In this document: in pieces, positions 25,486 to 34,510 of the stretch | Layout: each line of letters opens with the position of its first letter | How positions within the stretch are numbered: the first letter of the stretch is position 1 | DNA from: an uncultured Prevotella sp. | GTDB taxonomy: Bacteria > Bacteroidota > Bacteroidia > Bacteroidales > Bacteroidaceae | Direction of reading: 5' to 3' | Length of the DNA: 34,832 bases | Assembly (NCBI GenBank): GCA_902798285.1 | Contig: CADBVZ010000026.1 | Location: 1 to 34,832 of the forward strand | Notes under the pieces: generated by a model | Seen by the model: the letters and a program-made list of their open reading frames with translations, nothing else | Database searches by the model: none | Told to the model about the DNA's origin: nothing | Position numbers and translations under genes: made by a program

Positions 25486-28400
25486 TTAATTGAAGTAGTA
25501 CTTGATACCAATAGAAGCATACCAGCACTGACCAAGCGAATAGTTGGGAGTCCAAGTCTCCGTCTTGCCGTTGATGGAAGCAGGCGTAGAGTAGGTGGCA
25601 TAACCCTGAGGATCAATACCATCGTACTTCAGAATACGAGGATCAGTACCAATCTCCGGGTTGAGATACTTGGCTACGCCCCAAGCAGAATTAAAGAAGT
25701 TCAGAACGTTCTTCATATCGAATGTGAGCTGCAGGGTATGCTTGGTCTGACCAATCTCCAGCTTAAAGTCGTGCTTGTAGCCAAAGTCAATGCGGTGTAC
25801 CCAAGGAGAATAGAGGCTATAAGCCTCGGCATACTCACCTTGGTGCTTGCTCAGATAGCTGTCGTTGTGAACATAGTCCATGAAACGATTCAGGTCGTCC
25901 TGAGTAGCAAAGCGGAATTCGCCTGTTCCTACGCCTACCTCGTTATCCCTTGGGATGTAGAGGGCATCGTAGTTATACCCGTCGCCATTGATATCATTAG
26001 CCATCATATAAGAGTAGTTGTAGCCACCGCGCCAGCCTTCGTATACAAGGTTATAGTGGTTGCCACACTTATCGTGAATCGTAGCAGAAGCAACAATACG
26101 ATCGGGAGTTACATACTGAGAGTTGTGGAGCTTAATGTTGTTCGGACCCTCAACAGTAGGAACGTACGTGAATGCAGACTCAGCAGCAGAACCAGGCATA
26201 CCGGTGATCTCCTTGCTCACGGTGTGAGTATAGGCTGCCATCAGACTAATCCAGTCGGCAGGCTGTGCCTTTAACTCGAGGGTAGCAGACCAACCGTAAC
26301 CCTTGCTGGTGTTCTCAAGAACGAAAGCCTTAGTGTTTGTACGATAACCAGCAGGATAGAGCGGACGATTGTCAACACCATTGAAGCGTACAAAACCACC
26401 CACACTGGGGATACTCCAGTCAGAGATAGACACGCCATTGAGAGTTTTGTTGAAGATACCCTCAGCAGTTACAGTGAACGGGAAGTTGACGGGCAACTGA
26501 TAATCGATAGCCAAAGAGGTCTTCCATACCTGTGGCATCTTGAAGTCGGGGTCGACACCATTGACAGCTGAAGGAACTGTTCCATCGTCTGGAGAAACCT
26601 TTGTAGGATAGCCCAGAGCATGGAGCTTATTGATCATATCCTCAACCTTGGTCATCGGACCACCAGCGAACTCATCCATGGTGAAACCCTTCTTCTTGGC
26701 ATTGGCAGCGTTGATCTGTGCCTGATACTGTACGAGACCACCGTTGGTAGGCATGTTGGTGAAGAACACAAGGGGCAGACGGCCTGAGAAGAGACCTGTA
26801 CCACCACGAACCTTCAGACTCTTATCACCAAATACGTCGTAGGTGAAGCCAAGACGCGGTGAGAAGGTGATGCTGTTCTTAGGCCACTTACCTGTATCAA
26901 TGTTACGACCATCATAGTCGAGAGCGAGAATGGCGTTGTTGGTCATCAAATCGCTGTTGTTGAAGAACAAACCATCGACACGCAGACCGTAGGTCAACTT
27001 GAACTTATCAGTAACGTTCCACTCATCCTGAGCATAGATACCCGGACGATTGAACTGTACACGAGCAGCAGGCTTACTTTCTCCGTCGTAACCATAGGTC
27101 AGACAGAAGATCTCAGGTGTGCTGTTGAAAAGAGCAGCGGGATCGAGAACGCCACCAACATACATATCGTCAGTGATGTTGTAACGATAGTAACCAGAAC
27201 CATTACGCATGTACTGGTTGTCGGCCATCTGATGCTCGAAGGTGATACCAGCCATGATCTTATGGGCACCCATATAATAAGTTACGTCGTCCTTGATGTT
27301 CCAAATGGTATTGTGAACAGCGTTGTTCCATGTGAACAGTTCATAACCGAGGGCCATGTAGTTGTCACCGTCCTTGGTGATATCGATGAAGGGGAACTCA
27401 GAAGAGTCTGTACCACGTATATCATCGAGCTTAGAGATGGTAGCCAGGAACTGGTTAGAGAGGTTCTCCGTCAGACGGCTATTCAAATCGAGTGACCAAG
27501 AGTGTACCTTGTTCTCCATCGAGTACATGGAGTTGGCAAACGACATAGACATCTGTGACATACGGCTACTAACCATACGGGAACCACCATCCATAGAAGT
27601 TCCGTTAGGAGAGTTCCATACGTTGTTCTTGGTATAGTTGTAACGCAGAGCCAAGTGATGCTTATCGGTGATGTTCCAGTCCAAACGGGCCATCAACTTA
27701 TAGTTGCTCTCATCAGCTGGGAAGCTAGTCCAGCTACCAGTGTTATAACCATACTTGCTGGCCATATAGTCAGAAACAGCTTTCAAGTCCTTGTTTGTAG
27801 TACGAGAAATATAATTGTTAGCATCAGCCACACCATCCTCAGAACCTCTCCAACGGTTAACGATTGAAGGAATCTTGATCATTTCACCGTTGACAAAGAA
27901 GAACAGCTTGTTCTTGATAATCGGACCACCAAAGGTAAATCCGTAAGTTGTGGTCTGAGCCTTCTCACGGGCACCTGCAATCTGCTGACGCTTCACAGCA
28001 TCACCCTGCATATTCTCGTTCTTATGATAAACATAAGCACTTCCCTTGAATGTGTTGGTACCAGACTTTGTGATAGCGTTTACACCACCACCGATGAAGT
28101 TTGTCTGACGAACGTCATACGGAGAAATCACCACCTGCAACTCCTCGATAGCATCGATAGAGATGGGGTTACCACCACCAGGAAGCTTATCGCTAAGACC
28201 AAAGTTGTTATTGAAGTTAGCACCATCAACGGTAAAGTTAGCGGTACGTCCGTCGGCACCAGCGAAGCTCATGCCGTTACCACCATAAGGTGAAAGACGA
28301 GTCACATCCGTAATTGAACGGCTAACCGTTGGCAGGTTGGTAATCTGCGCACTGTTAATGTTGGTGGCAGCACCGGTCTTCTCAGCGGCAAACTTCGAAG

Positions 28401-28776
28401 CCTTACCACTTACAACAACCTCAGCGAGCTCGTTGGCATCCTCTGAAAGGAATACTGAAAGGTTGTAAGTCTCAGCAAGCTGAAGGGTGATACCCTTCAC
28501 GGTTTTTGGCTGGAAACCAATGTAAGAAATGGTCACTTCATACGGACCACCGGTACGCATACCCTGAATGGTAAAACGACCAGACGTGTTTGTCACAGCC
28601 GTATAACGAGTACCAGAAGGCTCGTGGACAGCAATGACAGTAGCTCCGATGACTTCCTCGCCGTTCATGTCGTCGAGAGTCACCTTTCCAGCCATACTTG
28701 AAGTTGTGATTTGTGCCATGGCAGTCAACGTCATCGTCAACAACACAGCAACCAGAAAGAGCAATCTTTTCTGCAT
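25486..28776 (-). CDS. Oar-like TonB-dependent outer membrane receptor (upstream copy)
   Basis: 1096 aa. Signal peptide MQKRLLFLVAVLLTMTLTA, regulatory Ig-like domain (to ~110), TonB-box-like AEVVVSGKA, plug with FTVDGANFNNNFGLSDKLPG and VVISPYDVRQTNFIGGGVN, then AITKSGTNTFKGSAYVY and a barrel ending in SIGIKYYFN. It is clearly paralogous to the receptor at 20509-23814 along its whole length, so the cassette arose by duplication. It is followed by the BACON/OB lipoprotein gene on the same transcript. A dedicated -7 box and a palindromic leader lie upstream. Confidence 0.88.
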   Translation of the reverse strand: MQKRLLFLVAVLLTMTLTAMAQITTSSMAGKVTLDDMNGEEVIGATVIAVHEPSGTRYTAVTNTSGRFTIQGMRTGGPYEVTISYIGFQPKTVKGITLQLAETYNLSVFLSEDANELAEVVVSGKASKFAAEKTGAATNINSAQITNLPTVSRSITDVTRLSPYGGNGMSFAGADGRTANFTVDGANFNNNFGLSDKLPGGGNPISIDAIEELQVVISPYDVRQTNFIGGGVNAITKSGTNTFKGSAYVYHKNENMQGDAVKRQQIAGAREKAQTTTYGFTFGGPIIKNKLFFFVNGEMIKIPSIVNRWRGSEDGVADANNYISRTTNKDLKAVSDYMASKYGYNTGSWTSFPADESNYKLMARLDWNITDKHHLALRYNYTKNNVWNSPNGTSMDGGSRMVSSRMSQMSMSFANSMYSMENKVHSWSLDLNSRLTENLSNQFLATISKLDDIRGTDSSEFPFIDITKDGDNYMALGYELFTWNNAVHNTIWNIKDDVTYYMGAHKIMAGITFEHQMADNQYMRNGSGYYRYNITDDMYVGGVLDPAALFNSTPEIFCLTYGYDGESKPAARVQFNRPGIYAQDEWNVTDKFKLTYGLRVDGLFFNNSDLMTNNAILALDYDGRNIDTGKWPKNSITFSPRLGFTYDVFGDKSLKVRGGTGLFSGRLPLVFFTNMPTNGGLVQYQAQINAANAKKKGFTMDEFAGGPMTKVEDMINKLHALGYPTKVSPDDGTVPSAVNGVDPDFKMPQVWKTSLAIDYQLPVNFPFTVTAEGIFNKTLNGVSISDWSIPSVGGFVRFNGVDNRPLYPAGYRTNTKAFVLENTSKGYGWSATLELKAQPADWISLMAAYTHTVSKEITGMPGSAAESAFTYVPTVEGPNNIKLHNSQYVTPDRIVASATIHDKCGNHYNLVYEGWRGGYNYSYMMANDINGDGYNYDALYIPRDNEVGVGTGEFRFATQDDLNRFMDYVHNDSYLSKHQGEYAEAYSLYSPWVHRIDFGYKHDFKLEIGQTKHTLQLTFDMKNVLNFFNSAWGVAKYLNPEIGTDPRILKYDGIDPQGYATYSTPASINGKTETWTPNYSLGQCWYASIGIKYYFN

Positions 28777-28807
28777 AAAATTAGAACTGTTTTAATTAAT
28801 TAATTAG

Positions 28808-28835
28808 TGGGACAAGTCCCAACAACGAAATTTCG
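28808..28835 (-). promoter_or_regulatory. Palindromic leader/operator of the Oar-lipoprotein operon
   Basis: CGAAATTTCG (28826-28835) is a perfect 10-bp palindrome at the predicted transcription start, and TGGGAC-AA-GTCCCA (28808-28821) is a leader hairpin. Either could bind a regulator or stabilise the mRNA; this is inference. Confidence 0.4.
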
Positions 28836-28838
28836 GTG

Positions 28839-28846
28839 CAAATATA
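28839..28846 (-). promoter_or_regulatory. -7 box of the upstream Oar-like gene
   Basis: Minus strand TATATTTG at 28846-28839 matches TAnnTTTG. No clear -33 TTTG at 19-21 nt, which suggests dependence on an activator or an alternative sigma factor. Confidence 0.5.
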
Positions 28847-28933
28847 ATGAAATTATTCGATATATTGTTATAAAACGGCAACTTTTTTTAAATTTAGTAA
28901 AAAGTCTTGCTTTTGCTCATTTTTTATAAAGAA

Positions 28934-28957
28934 AAAGTGAGACCTAAGCCCCACTTT
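28934..28957 (-). terminator. Terminator overlapping the obg stop codon
   Basis: On the minus strand AAAGTGGGGC pairs, with G-U wobbles, with GGTCTCACTTT across a short loop and is followed by TTTCTTTATAAAAAA. The obg TAG stop lies in the loop region, so the last obg codons form the 5' arm. Confidence 0.6.
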
Positions 28958-30110
28958 CCTCATCATATTCAAAGTCGTCTAATTCCTCTATTTCTTCTTC
29001 ATCAATATACTCAATATCTTCATCCTCACCTTCATCTGCCAATTCCTGGGCAAAGCGACTCATATCTTTATCGCGATGAACCAGCGTATCCTCAGATGTA
29101 ATGACAGCAAGCTTATTGCTCTCCGCATTTAGCTCCCGCCAGAGAACATCCTTCAGTTCATCTAGGCCAAAACCAGTTACTGCTGATATGAAAACTACAG
29201 GAAGGTTTTGGGGGAGTGTTTCTTTCAACATCTCTATTAATTCTTCGTCAAGCAGGTCACACTTAGTAACAGCCAAGACACGATGTTTATCAAGCATCTC
29301 CGGATTGAACTGAGAGAGTTCGTTTAACAGAATCTCATATTCTCGTTTGATATCGTCAGTGTCGCCAGGCACCATGAATAGTAACAGAGAATTACGCTCA
29401 ATATGACGGAGAAAACGAAGGCCAAGACCTTTACCTTCACTTGCCCCCTCAATGATGCCAGGGATATCGGCCATTACAAACGACTTATTATCGCGGTAGC
29501 CCACGATTCCCAACGAGGGTTCCATCGTTGTAAAGGGATAGTTAGCTATTTTGGGACGGGCATTCGACAATGAAGAAACCAACGTTGACTTACCGGCATT
29601 GGGGAAGCCCACAAGTCCTACATCAGCAAGTAGTTTCAATTCCAGGATAATGGTCATTTCCTGCATTGGCTCTCCTGGCTGAGCATAACGTGGAGCCTGG
29701 TTTGTGGCAGTACGGAACTGAAAATTGCCCAATCCTCCTCGACCACCTTTCAATAGGAGTACCTCCTGACCATCGTAGGTTACATCACATACATACTTAC
29801 CTGTTTCGGCATTATAAACTACCGTTCCACAGGGGACGTCAATATACACATCCTTACCATCGGTTCCGTGGCATTTATCTTTACCACCATTGCCTCCATG
29901 TTCAGCAAATATATGACGCTCATATTTAAGATGTAACAGAGTCCAGTAGTTGTGGTTACCACGTAGGATAATGCTGCCGCCTTTGCCACCATCACCACCA
30001 TCGGGTCCACCGTTGGGGTTATACTTCACATGACGAAGGTGCATCGATCCCTTGCCACCCTTTCCAGAACGGCAATAGATCTTCACATAGTCTACGAAAT
30101 TAGATTCCAT
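28944..30110 (-). CDS. obg: GTPase Obg/CgtA (ribosome assembly)
   Basis: 388 aa from ATG at 30110, chosen because [19 protein letters not shown] is the family N-terminus; the longer ORF adds 14 residues read from inside adk. An N-terminal Gly-rich Obg fold ([14 protein letters not shown]) is followed by the G domain: G1 GFPNAGKST (168-176), G3 DIPGIIEG and G4 TKCD. The C-terminus is a very acidic tail ([17 protein letters not shown]), as in other Bacteroidetes. It acts in 50S maturation and stress control. The start overlaps the adk end by 11 bp. Confidence 0.96.
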   Translation of the reverse strand: MESNFVDYVKIYCRSGKGGKGSMHLRHVKYNPNGGPDGGDGGKGGSIILRGNHNYWTLLHLKYERHIFAEHGGNGGKDKCHGTDGKDVYIDVPCGTVVYNAETGKYVCDVTYDGQEVLLLKGGRGGLGNFQFRTATNQAPRYAQPGEPMQEMTIILELKLLADVGLVGFPNAGKSTLVSSLSNARPKIANYPFTTMEPSLGIVGYRDNKSFVMADIPGIIEGASEGKGLGLRFLRHIERNSLLLFMVPGDTDDIKREYEILLNELSQFNPEMLDKHRVLAVTKCDLLDEELIEMLKETLPQNLPVVFISAVTGFGLDELKDVLWRELNAESNKLAVITSEDTLVHRDKDMSRFAQELADEGEDEDIEYIDEEEIEELDDFEYDEESGA

Positions 30111-30672
30111 CAATAACCTTACATATATCTGCAAATATTCTATCGAGTTCACCTAATCCATCAATATGGAAGTGAACACCTTCTTTCTTATACCACTCAA
30201 TAAGTGGCTGAGTCTGAGAATGATACACAACAAGACGTTTCTTGATTGTCTCCTCGTTGTCGTCAGCACGACCACTTTGCTGTCCACGCAAGATGAGGCG
30301 CTTCATCAACTCTTCCTCAGGCACCTCGAGTTCTATCATGGCAGCCACCTTGTCACCACGCTCATCGAGCATTTTCTTCAAAGCTTCAGCCTGCGGAATG
30401 GTGCGTGGAAAACCATCAAAGATAACACCCTTATGCTCACGTCCAAAAGAATCGTAAACCGATGCAAGAATGCTCACCATCAGATCGTCAGGAATCAGCT
30501 GACCATTATCAATGTAACCGGCAGCCGTCTTACCCAGTTCTGTACCTTTCTTTATTTCTGAACGAAGCACATCTCCGGTAGAGATATGGTTCAGTCCATA
30601 CTTTTCAATCATCTTATCACTCTGAGTACCCTTGCCTGAGCCCGGGGCTCCGAAAATTACAATATTCTTCAT
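30100..30672 (-). CDS. adk: Adenylate kinase
   Basis: 190 aa short-LID form. P-loop GAPGSGKGT (8-16), NMP-binding TGDVLR, FDGFPRT and [13 protein letters not shown] at the lid, with no zinc-binding Cys cluster. It converts AMP and ATP to two ADP. It lies between hpt (30-bp gap) and obg (overlap). Confidence 0.97.
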   Translation of the reverse strand: MKNIVIFGAPGSGKGTQSDKMIEKYGLNHISTGDVLRSEIKKGTELGKTAAGYIDNGQLIPDDLMVSILASVYDSFGREHKGVIFDGFPRTIPQAEALKKMLDERGDKVAAMIELEVPEEELMKRLILRGQQSGRADDNEETIKKRLVVYHSQTQPLIEWYKKEGVHFHIDGLGELDRIFADICKVIDGI

Positions 30673-30702
30673 TTTGTTATCCTAAATTTATTTTACTATT
30701 AT

Positions 30703-31242
30703 TTACTCATTAATAATCGTATAAATATCCTTCAGACCTCTAGCCTGCTGATCATAATCCAAGCCATATCCTAAAATAAAATCATCAGGAATACTAAAAG
30801 CAACATAATCCAGATTGATATCTTCCTTCAGCTTGCTTGGTTTAAAGAAAAGGGTGCAGATATGAATGGATTCCGGGTTACGTGTACCCAGCGACTCTAT
30901 CATCTGTTTCATGGTGAGACCACTCTCCACAATATCTTCTATTATAATCACCGTACGATTAGTCAAATCCTCGTTGATACCGAAGACCTCCTTGATTTTG
31001 CCCGTTGAGGTGGTTCCCTGATAGGAAGCCAACTTCACAAAAGATATCTCACAAGGTATAGTTATCTCACGGATTAAATCGGCTGCAAAAATAAAAGCGC
31101 CATTCAACACGCCCAACAATAGTGGGTTTTTACCCTCCATGTCCTTACTAATCTGCTGAGCTAAAGCCTTTACACGTTCCTTTATTTCGGCCTCTGTGAT
31201 GGAAGTCCTGAATGACTTATCCTTTACTTTAATGATACTCAT
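30703..31242 (-). CDS. hpt: Hypoxanthine phosphoribosyltransferase
   Basis: 179 aa, typical length. The PRPP-binding loop is VIIIEDIVESGLTM, with acidic pair E102/D103 and S107-G108; the N-terminal LLGVLNGAFIFAADLIR and the SYQGTTSTG flexible loop are family features. It salvages hypoxanthine (and often guanine) to the nucleotide. First gene of hpt-adk-obg, which unites nucleotide metabolism with a GTPase. Confidence 0.95.
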   Translation of the reverse strand: MSIIKVKDKSFRTSITEAEIKERVKALAQQISKDMEGKNPLLLGVLNGAFIFAADLIREITIPCEISFVKLASYQGTTSTGKIKEVFGINEDLTNRTVIIIEDIVESGLTMKQMIESLGTRNPESIHICTLFFKPSKLKEDINLDYVAFSIPDDFILGYGLDYDQQARGLKDIYTIINE

Positions 31243-31267
31243 ACGCTGAAAGAATTAAAAATTTGTG

Positions 31268-31275
31268 CAAAATTA
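31268..31275 (-). promoter_or_regulatory. -7 box of the hpt-adk-obg operon
   Basis: Minus strand TAATTTTG at 31275-31268, about 25 bp before the hpt ATG; -33 box not clear. Confidence 0.45.
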
Positions 31276-31318
31276 CAAAAAAACTTTCAAACTCTGCCAT
31301 TTGTTAGCATATTTTTCG

Positions 31319-31326
31319 TATTTTTG
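31319..31326 (+). promoter_or_regulatory. -7 box directly in front of nnr
   Basis: TATTTTTG at 31319-31326 ends 5 nt before the ATG at 31332, so the mRNA would be almost leaderless. TTTG at 31300-31303 is too close (15 nt). An alternative pair, TTTC (31285-31288) and TATTTTTC (31310-31317), would give a leader of about 9 nt. Confidence 0.4.
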
Positions 31327-31331
31327 CACCT

Positions 31332-32843
31332 ATGAAAATATTCACGAGTGCCCAGATTCACGAACTGGACAAATTTACAATAGAAAAAGAGCCCATCAAA
31401 AGTATCGATCTGATGGAGCGTGCAGCCAAGGCTATCACCCAGGCAATCACAGAAGTTTGGAGCAACCAAACACCTGTTATCATCTTTGCTGGTCCAGGAA
31501 ATAATGGCGGCGATGCCCTTGCCGTCGGAAGGATGTTATGTGATAAAGGTTATGAGGTAAGTGCCTATCTCTTCAACGTTACCGGTAATTTGTCTGACGA
31601 TTGTGCTACGAATCGGAAGCGTCTATACGACAAGAAATCGAAGGCACTTATTGAGGTTACTCAGGAGTTTGAGCCACCACAGCTTGAGGCTGGCACACTC
31701 GTCATTGACGGCCTTTTCGGTTCTGGACTCAACAAGCCCTTAGCAGGTGGATTCGCCTCACTCGTGAAATATATCAATTCATCTCCTGCTAAGGTTGTCA
31801 GCATTGACACGCCCTCAGGTCTAATGACTGAGGATAACACCTACAACGTACGTGCCAACATCATTCGTGCAGATCTTACACTAACTCTCCAGCTACCAAA
31901 ACTGTCTTTCTTATTTCCTGAGAACCAGCAGTTTATAGGAAAATTAAAGGTGCTAGACATCAGACTCAGCAAGGAAGGTATGGAGAAGATTGACGCTAAC
32001 TATACCGTTATTGAAGAAAACGATATCAGAAAGAGACTACTTCCTCGCGATCCGTTTGCACATAAAGGGAAAATGGGCAATGCCCTCATCATCGCTGGCA
32101 GTTATGGTATGGGCGGTGCTTCTGTACTCGCCACAAAAGCATGTTTACGTGTCGGTGCCGGAAAAGTTACTACCCATACTCCCAAGCGCAATAGTATGAT
32201 TCTGCAGATTAGTGTCCCGGAGGCTATCATCCAATTCGACAGAGAGGAAACTATCTTCTCTGAGGCTGTCGACACTGAGGATTTCAAGGCTGTAGGTATT
32301 GGTCCCGGACTGGGTACCAGCGAACAGACGGCAATTGCCATTATCGCCCAACTTCGACGCACTCAGTGTCCACTCGTAGCAGACGCCGATGCCATCAACA
32401 TTCTCTCTAACCACCGAGCATGGCTCCAACAACTGCCTAAGGGAATTATCATGACTCCTCATCCCAAAGAGTTCGACCGCTTGGAAGGTCCCAGCACAGA
32501 TAGTTTTGAAAGACTAATGAAAGCCCGTGACCTCGCACAGCGTCTCCAAGCCTATATTATGCTTAAAGGTCACCACACTTCGCTTTGCTTACCCGACGGA
32601 CATATTATGTTTAACTCCACTGGCAATGCTGGTATGGCAACAGCCGGCAGTGGTGATGTGCTCACTGGCATCATCACCGGTCTTCTGGCTCGAGGTTACA
32701 AACAAGAAGATGCTTGTATCGTTGGTATGTATCTTCACGGATTGGCTGGCGACATCGCTGCTCGCGAACTCGGTGAAGAGAGTGTCATCGCCAGCGACTT
32801 GATACAGTACCTTCCTTTAGCGTTTAAGCGATTAAAAGAGTAA
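31332..32843 (+). CDS. nnr: Bifunctional NAD(P)H-hydrate repair enzyme
   Basis: 503 aa fusion. The N-terminal ~215 residues are the YjeF_N epimerase, with GPGNNGGDALAVGR, VIDGLFGSGLNKPL and SIDTPSGL. The C-terminal part is the ADP-dependent (S)-NAD(P)H-hydrate dehydratase with IGPGLGTS, ADADAIN, MTPHPKEFDRL and NAGMATAGSGDVLTGIITGL. Together they restore hydrated NAD(P)H. Divergent from hpt; converges on the kinase gene. Confidence 0.96.
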   Translation: MKIFTSAQIHELDKFTIEKEPIKSIDLMERAAKAITQAITEVWSNQTPVIIFAGPGNNGGDALAVGRMLCDKGYEVSAYLFNVTGNLSDDCATNRKRLYDKKSKALIEVTQEFEPPQLEAGTLVIDGLFGSGLNKPLAGGFASLVKYINSSPAKVVSIDTPSGLMTEDNTYNVRANIIRADLTLTLQLPKLSFLFPENQQFIGKLKVLDIRLSKEGMEKIDANYTVIEENDIRKRLLPRDPFAHKGKMGNALIIAGSYGMGGASVLATKACLRVGAGKVTTHTPKRNSMILQISVPEAIIQFDREETIFSEAVDTEDFKAVGIGPGLGTSEQTAIAIIAQLRRTQCPLVADADAINILSNHRAWLQQLPKGIIMTPHPKEFDRLEGPSTDSFERLMKARDLAQRLQAYIMLKGHHTSLCLPDGHIMFNSTGNAGMATAGSGDVLTGIITGLLARGYKQEDACIVGMYLHGLAGDIAARELGEESVIASDLIQYLPLAFKRLKE

Positions 32844-32851
32844 TCTCCGCA

Positions 32852-34357
32852 TTAAACGTTTAAATCCAATACAAAACGTGCACCTTTGGTGAACTGTGGA
32901 TCTATAGCCAGGTCACCATTCATATTTTGTGCCATCTGCTTACAAATTGGCAGACCAAGTCCGTCACCTGTAGTAAGATCCCTTATTTCAAGGAAAGGCT
33001 TAAACACGTCGTCATGTTTCTCCTCAGGAATACCACATCCTGTATCCGAAACCATGAACTGGTACTTATGCGGGCTACGTTTTTTGAAATCCAACCAGAT
33101 GTTTCCACCTGCAGGCGTATATTCTGCCGCATTGGTAAGAAGATGCATCAGAATGTGTGACACATATTCCTTATTAATATTAACATTCATCTTAGGTGCA
33201 TTGACTGTCAAAGTTACATTGCTCTTCAATCTGTCACGTACCTCTTCTTTCAGATTTTCACAGAACTGCTGAATCTGTACCTCTTCCAACTCCAACTCTG
33301 TGTCTGCATTATTCTGAAGTTCTGACAATGTCTGAATTCGGTTTGAGAAATCAAGCAAAGCCTTCACCTCAGGAATTCGACCATCGAGTTTTTGCAGTGT
33401 GGGCTCTAACTGAGCTGAGATATTACTAATAAACTTGGCCTTCAGTGCATCGCTATCCTGAGCCATTTTGATAGTTTTCTTCTGTTTACGTGTCAACAAG
33501 ATGAAACGCATCAGTACAACACCGCCTACCACCAAAGCCGCAGCCAGCGCACCTGCCAGAACACAGAGACCTATAATGATGGCCGAGCGCAAAGTCAACG
33601 AACTATCCTTCTCGGAGATAGCCGCCTCATTATCTGCGATCTGTTGCTTCAAAGCATTTATCTCATCAGCATGTTTCAAGGCATTTGCAGAATCTTTCCA
33701 TGCAATATAGTTGCTATACGACTGAGCCACCATATTTGCATTATTACTCTTACGGCCATTGGCAATCAGTGTCTGATATACCTCATCCACCTTTCCATAT
33801 TCCTTCTGGGCAGTAAGTTTATTAGCCATTTCCTTAAAGACAGCATTGCCTTGTGCATTCTGTCCAAACGTATAATAATAGATCGCCTTGGTGTAGAGCA
33901 AATCATTCTTCACAGATTCATCACTAGTCTGAGCAGCCAAATTCTCTAAAATAGCGAGTTGATCCTTTGCGCTCTCACTCTTCCTCAGTTTCATATACAT
34001 CTGCACACGCTCCTTGGTTACCAAATAGTGTGATGCAGCTTTCGCACTGGCCGATTGTTTGCCTGAATTGATGGCTTCATCAGCACGGCGCAACAAATCA
34101 AAAGCTTCTTTATAAAAGTTTTCCTTATAATATAAAGCCGTAGCCTTGACAGCACATTCTACACCTTGCGCTATCTGACCTTTATTATAATAGTCATTAA
34201 ATGCATGGATATACAACGATCGTGCATTGGCGATATTCTGCTTAGGATCTACGGCCTCAGCACGCTTTTGCAAGTCACTCTTTTCTACCTGCTGAGCACC
34301 AACATAGCCACAGCAAAACATCAAATTCAGAAATAGGAAAAATACTTTTTTGTTCAT
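32852..34357 (-). CDS. TPR-containing sensor histidine kinase-like protein lacking the phospho-acceptor histidine
   Basis: 501 aa from ATG at 34357; the ORF extends 9 codons upstream, but that ATG lies at the predicted transcript start and MNKKVFFLFLNLMFCCGY is a clean signal peptide. Residues ~25-240 are helical TPR-like repeats in the periplasm, then a coiled coil and one membrane segment (~258-286). The dimerisation helix reads KAKFISNISAQLEPTLQKL: residue 315 is Ala where the H-box histidine (NMSHEIRTPL) is expected, and the next residues also diverge. The HATPase domain appears intact: N409 in HLLTNAAEYTP, G1 DTGCGIP (438-444), F-box FKPF and G2 GDGLGLP. No response-regulator gene is adjacent. 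It may bind ATP without autophosphorylation. Confidence 0.85.
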   Translation of the reverse strand: MNKKVFFLFLNLMFCCGYVGAQQVEKSDLQKRAEAVDPKQNIANARSLYIHAFNDYYNKGQIAQGVECAVKATALYYKENFYKEAFDLLRRADEAINSGKQSASAKAASHYLVTKERVQMYMKLRKSESAKDQLAILENLAAQTSDESVKNDLLYTKAIYYYTFGQNAQGNAVFKEMANKLTAQKEYGKVDEVYQTLIANGRKSNNANMVAQSYSNYIAWKDSANALKHADEINALKQQIADNEAAISEKDSSLTLRSAIIIGLCVLAGALAAALVVGGVVLMRFILLTRKQKKTIKMAQDSDALKAKFISNISAQLEPTLQKLDGRIPEVKALLDFSNRIQTLSELQNNADTELELEEVQIQQFCENLKEEVRDRLKSNVTLTVNAPKMNVNINKEYVSHILMHLLTNAAEYTPAGGNIWLDFKKRSPHKYQFMVSDTGCGIPEEKHDDVFKPFLEIRDLTTGDGLGLPICKQMAQNMNGDLAIDPQFTKGARFVLDLNV

Positions 34358-34388
34358 TGTAGTCAATATATGCATTATAATCAATGTG

Positions 34389-34420
34389 CAAAATTAAACA
34401 ATTATTTGAATTCTTCCAAA
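34389..34420 (-). promoter_or_regulatory. Promoter of the kinase-like gene
   Basis: Minus strand TTTG (34420-34417), a 20-nt spacer and TAATTTTG (34396-34389) match the consensus and give a leader of about 27 nt to the ATG at 34357. Confidence 0.7.
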
Positions 34421-34452
34421 TAAATTGTTAGTTTTTTGCTACAAAAAAAAGA

Positions 34453-34485
34453 AACCGCATGTCAGGTATACTCCTGCATGCGGTT
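34453..34485 (-). terminator. Intrinsic terminator of the aldolase gene
   Basis: Arms AACCGCATG-T-CAGG and CCTGCATGCGGTT pair over 13 bp with one bulged T around a 6-nt loop, followed on the minus strand by TTTCTTTTTTTT. Confidence 0.9.
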
Positions 34486-34510
34486 AAACTTTTACTAAAA
34501 AGCCCTATTA

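Noticed and set aside
25738-26274. Plus-strand ORF (178 aa) opposite the upstream Oar gene
   Set aside because: Antisense shadow of the beta-barrel coding region.
20509-28776. SusC/SusD polysaccharide utilisation locus
   Set aside because: The receptors are of the Oar type, the lipoprotein is not SusD-like, and there are no glycoside hydrolases or hybrid sensors nearby.
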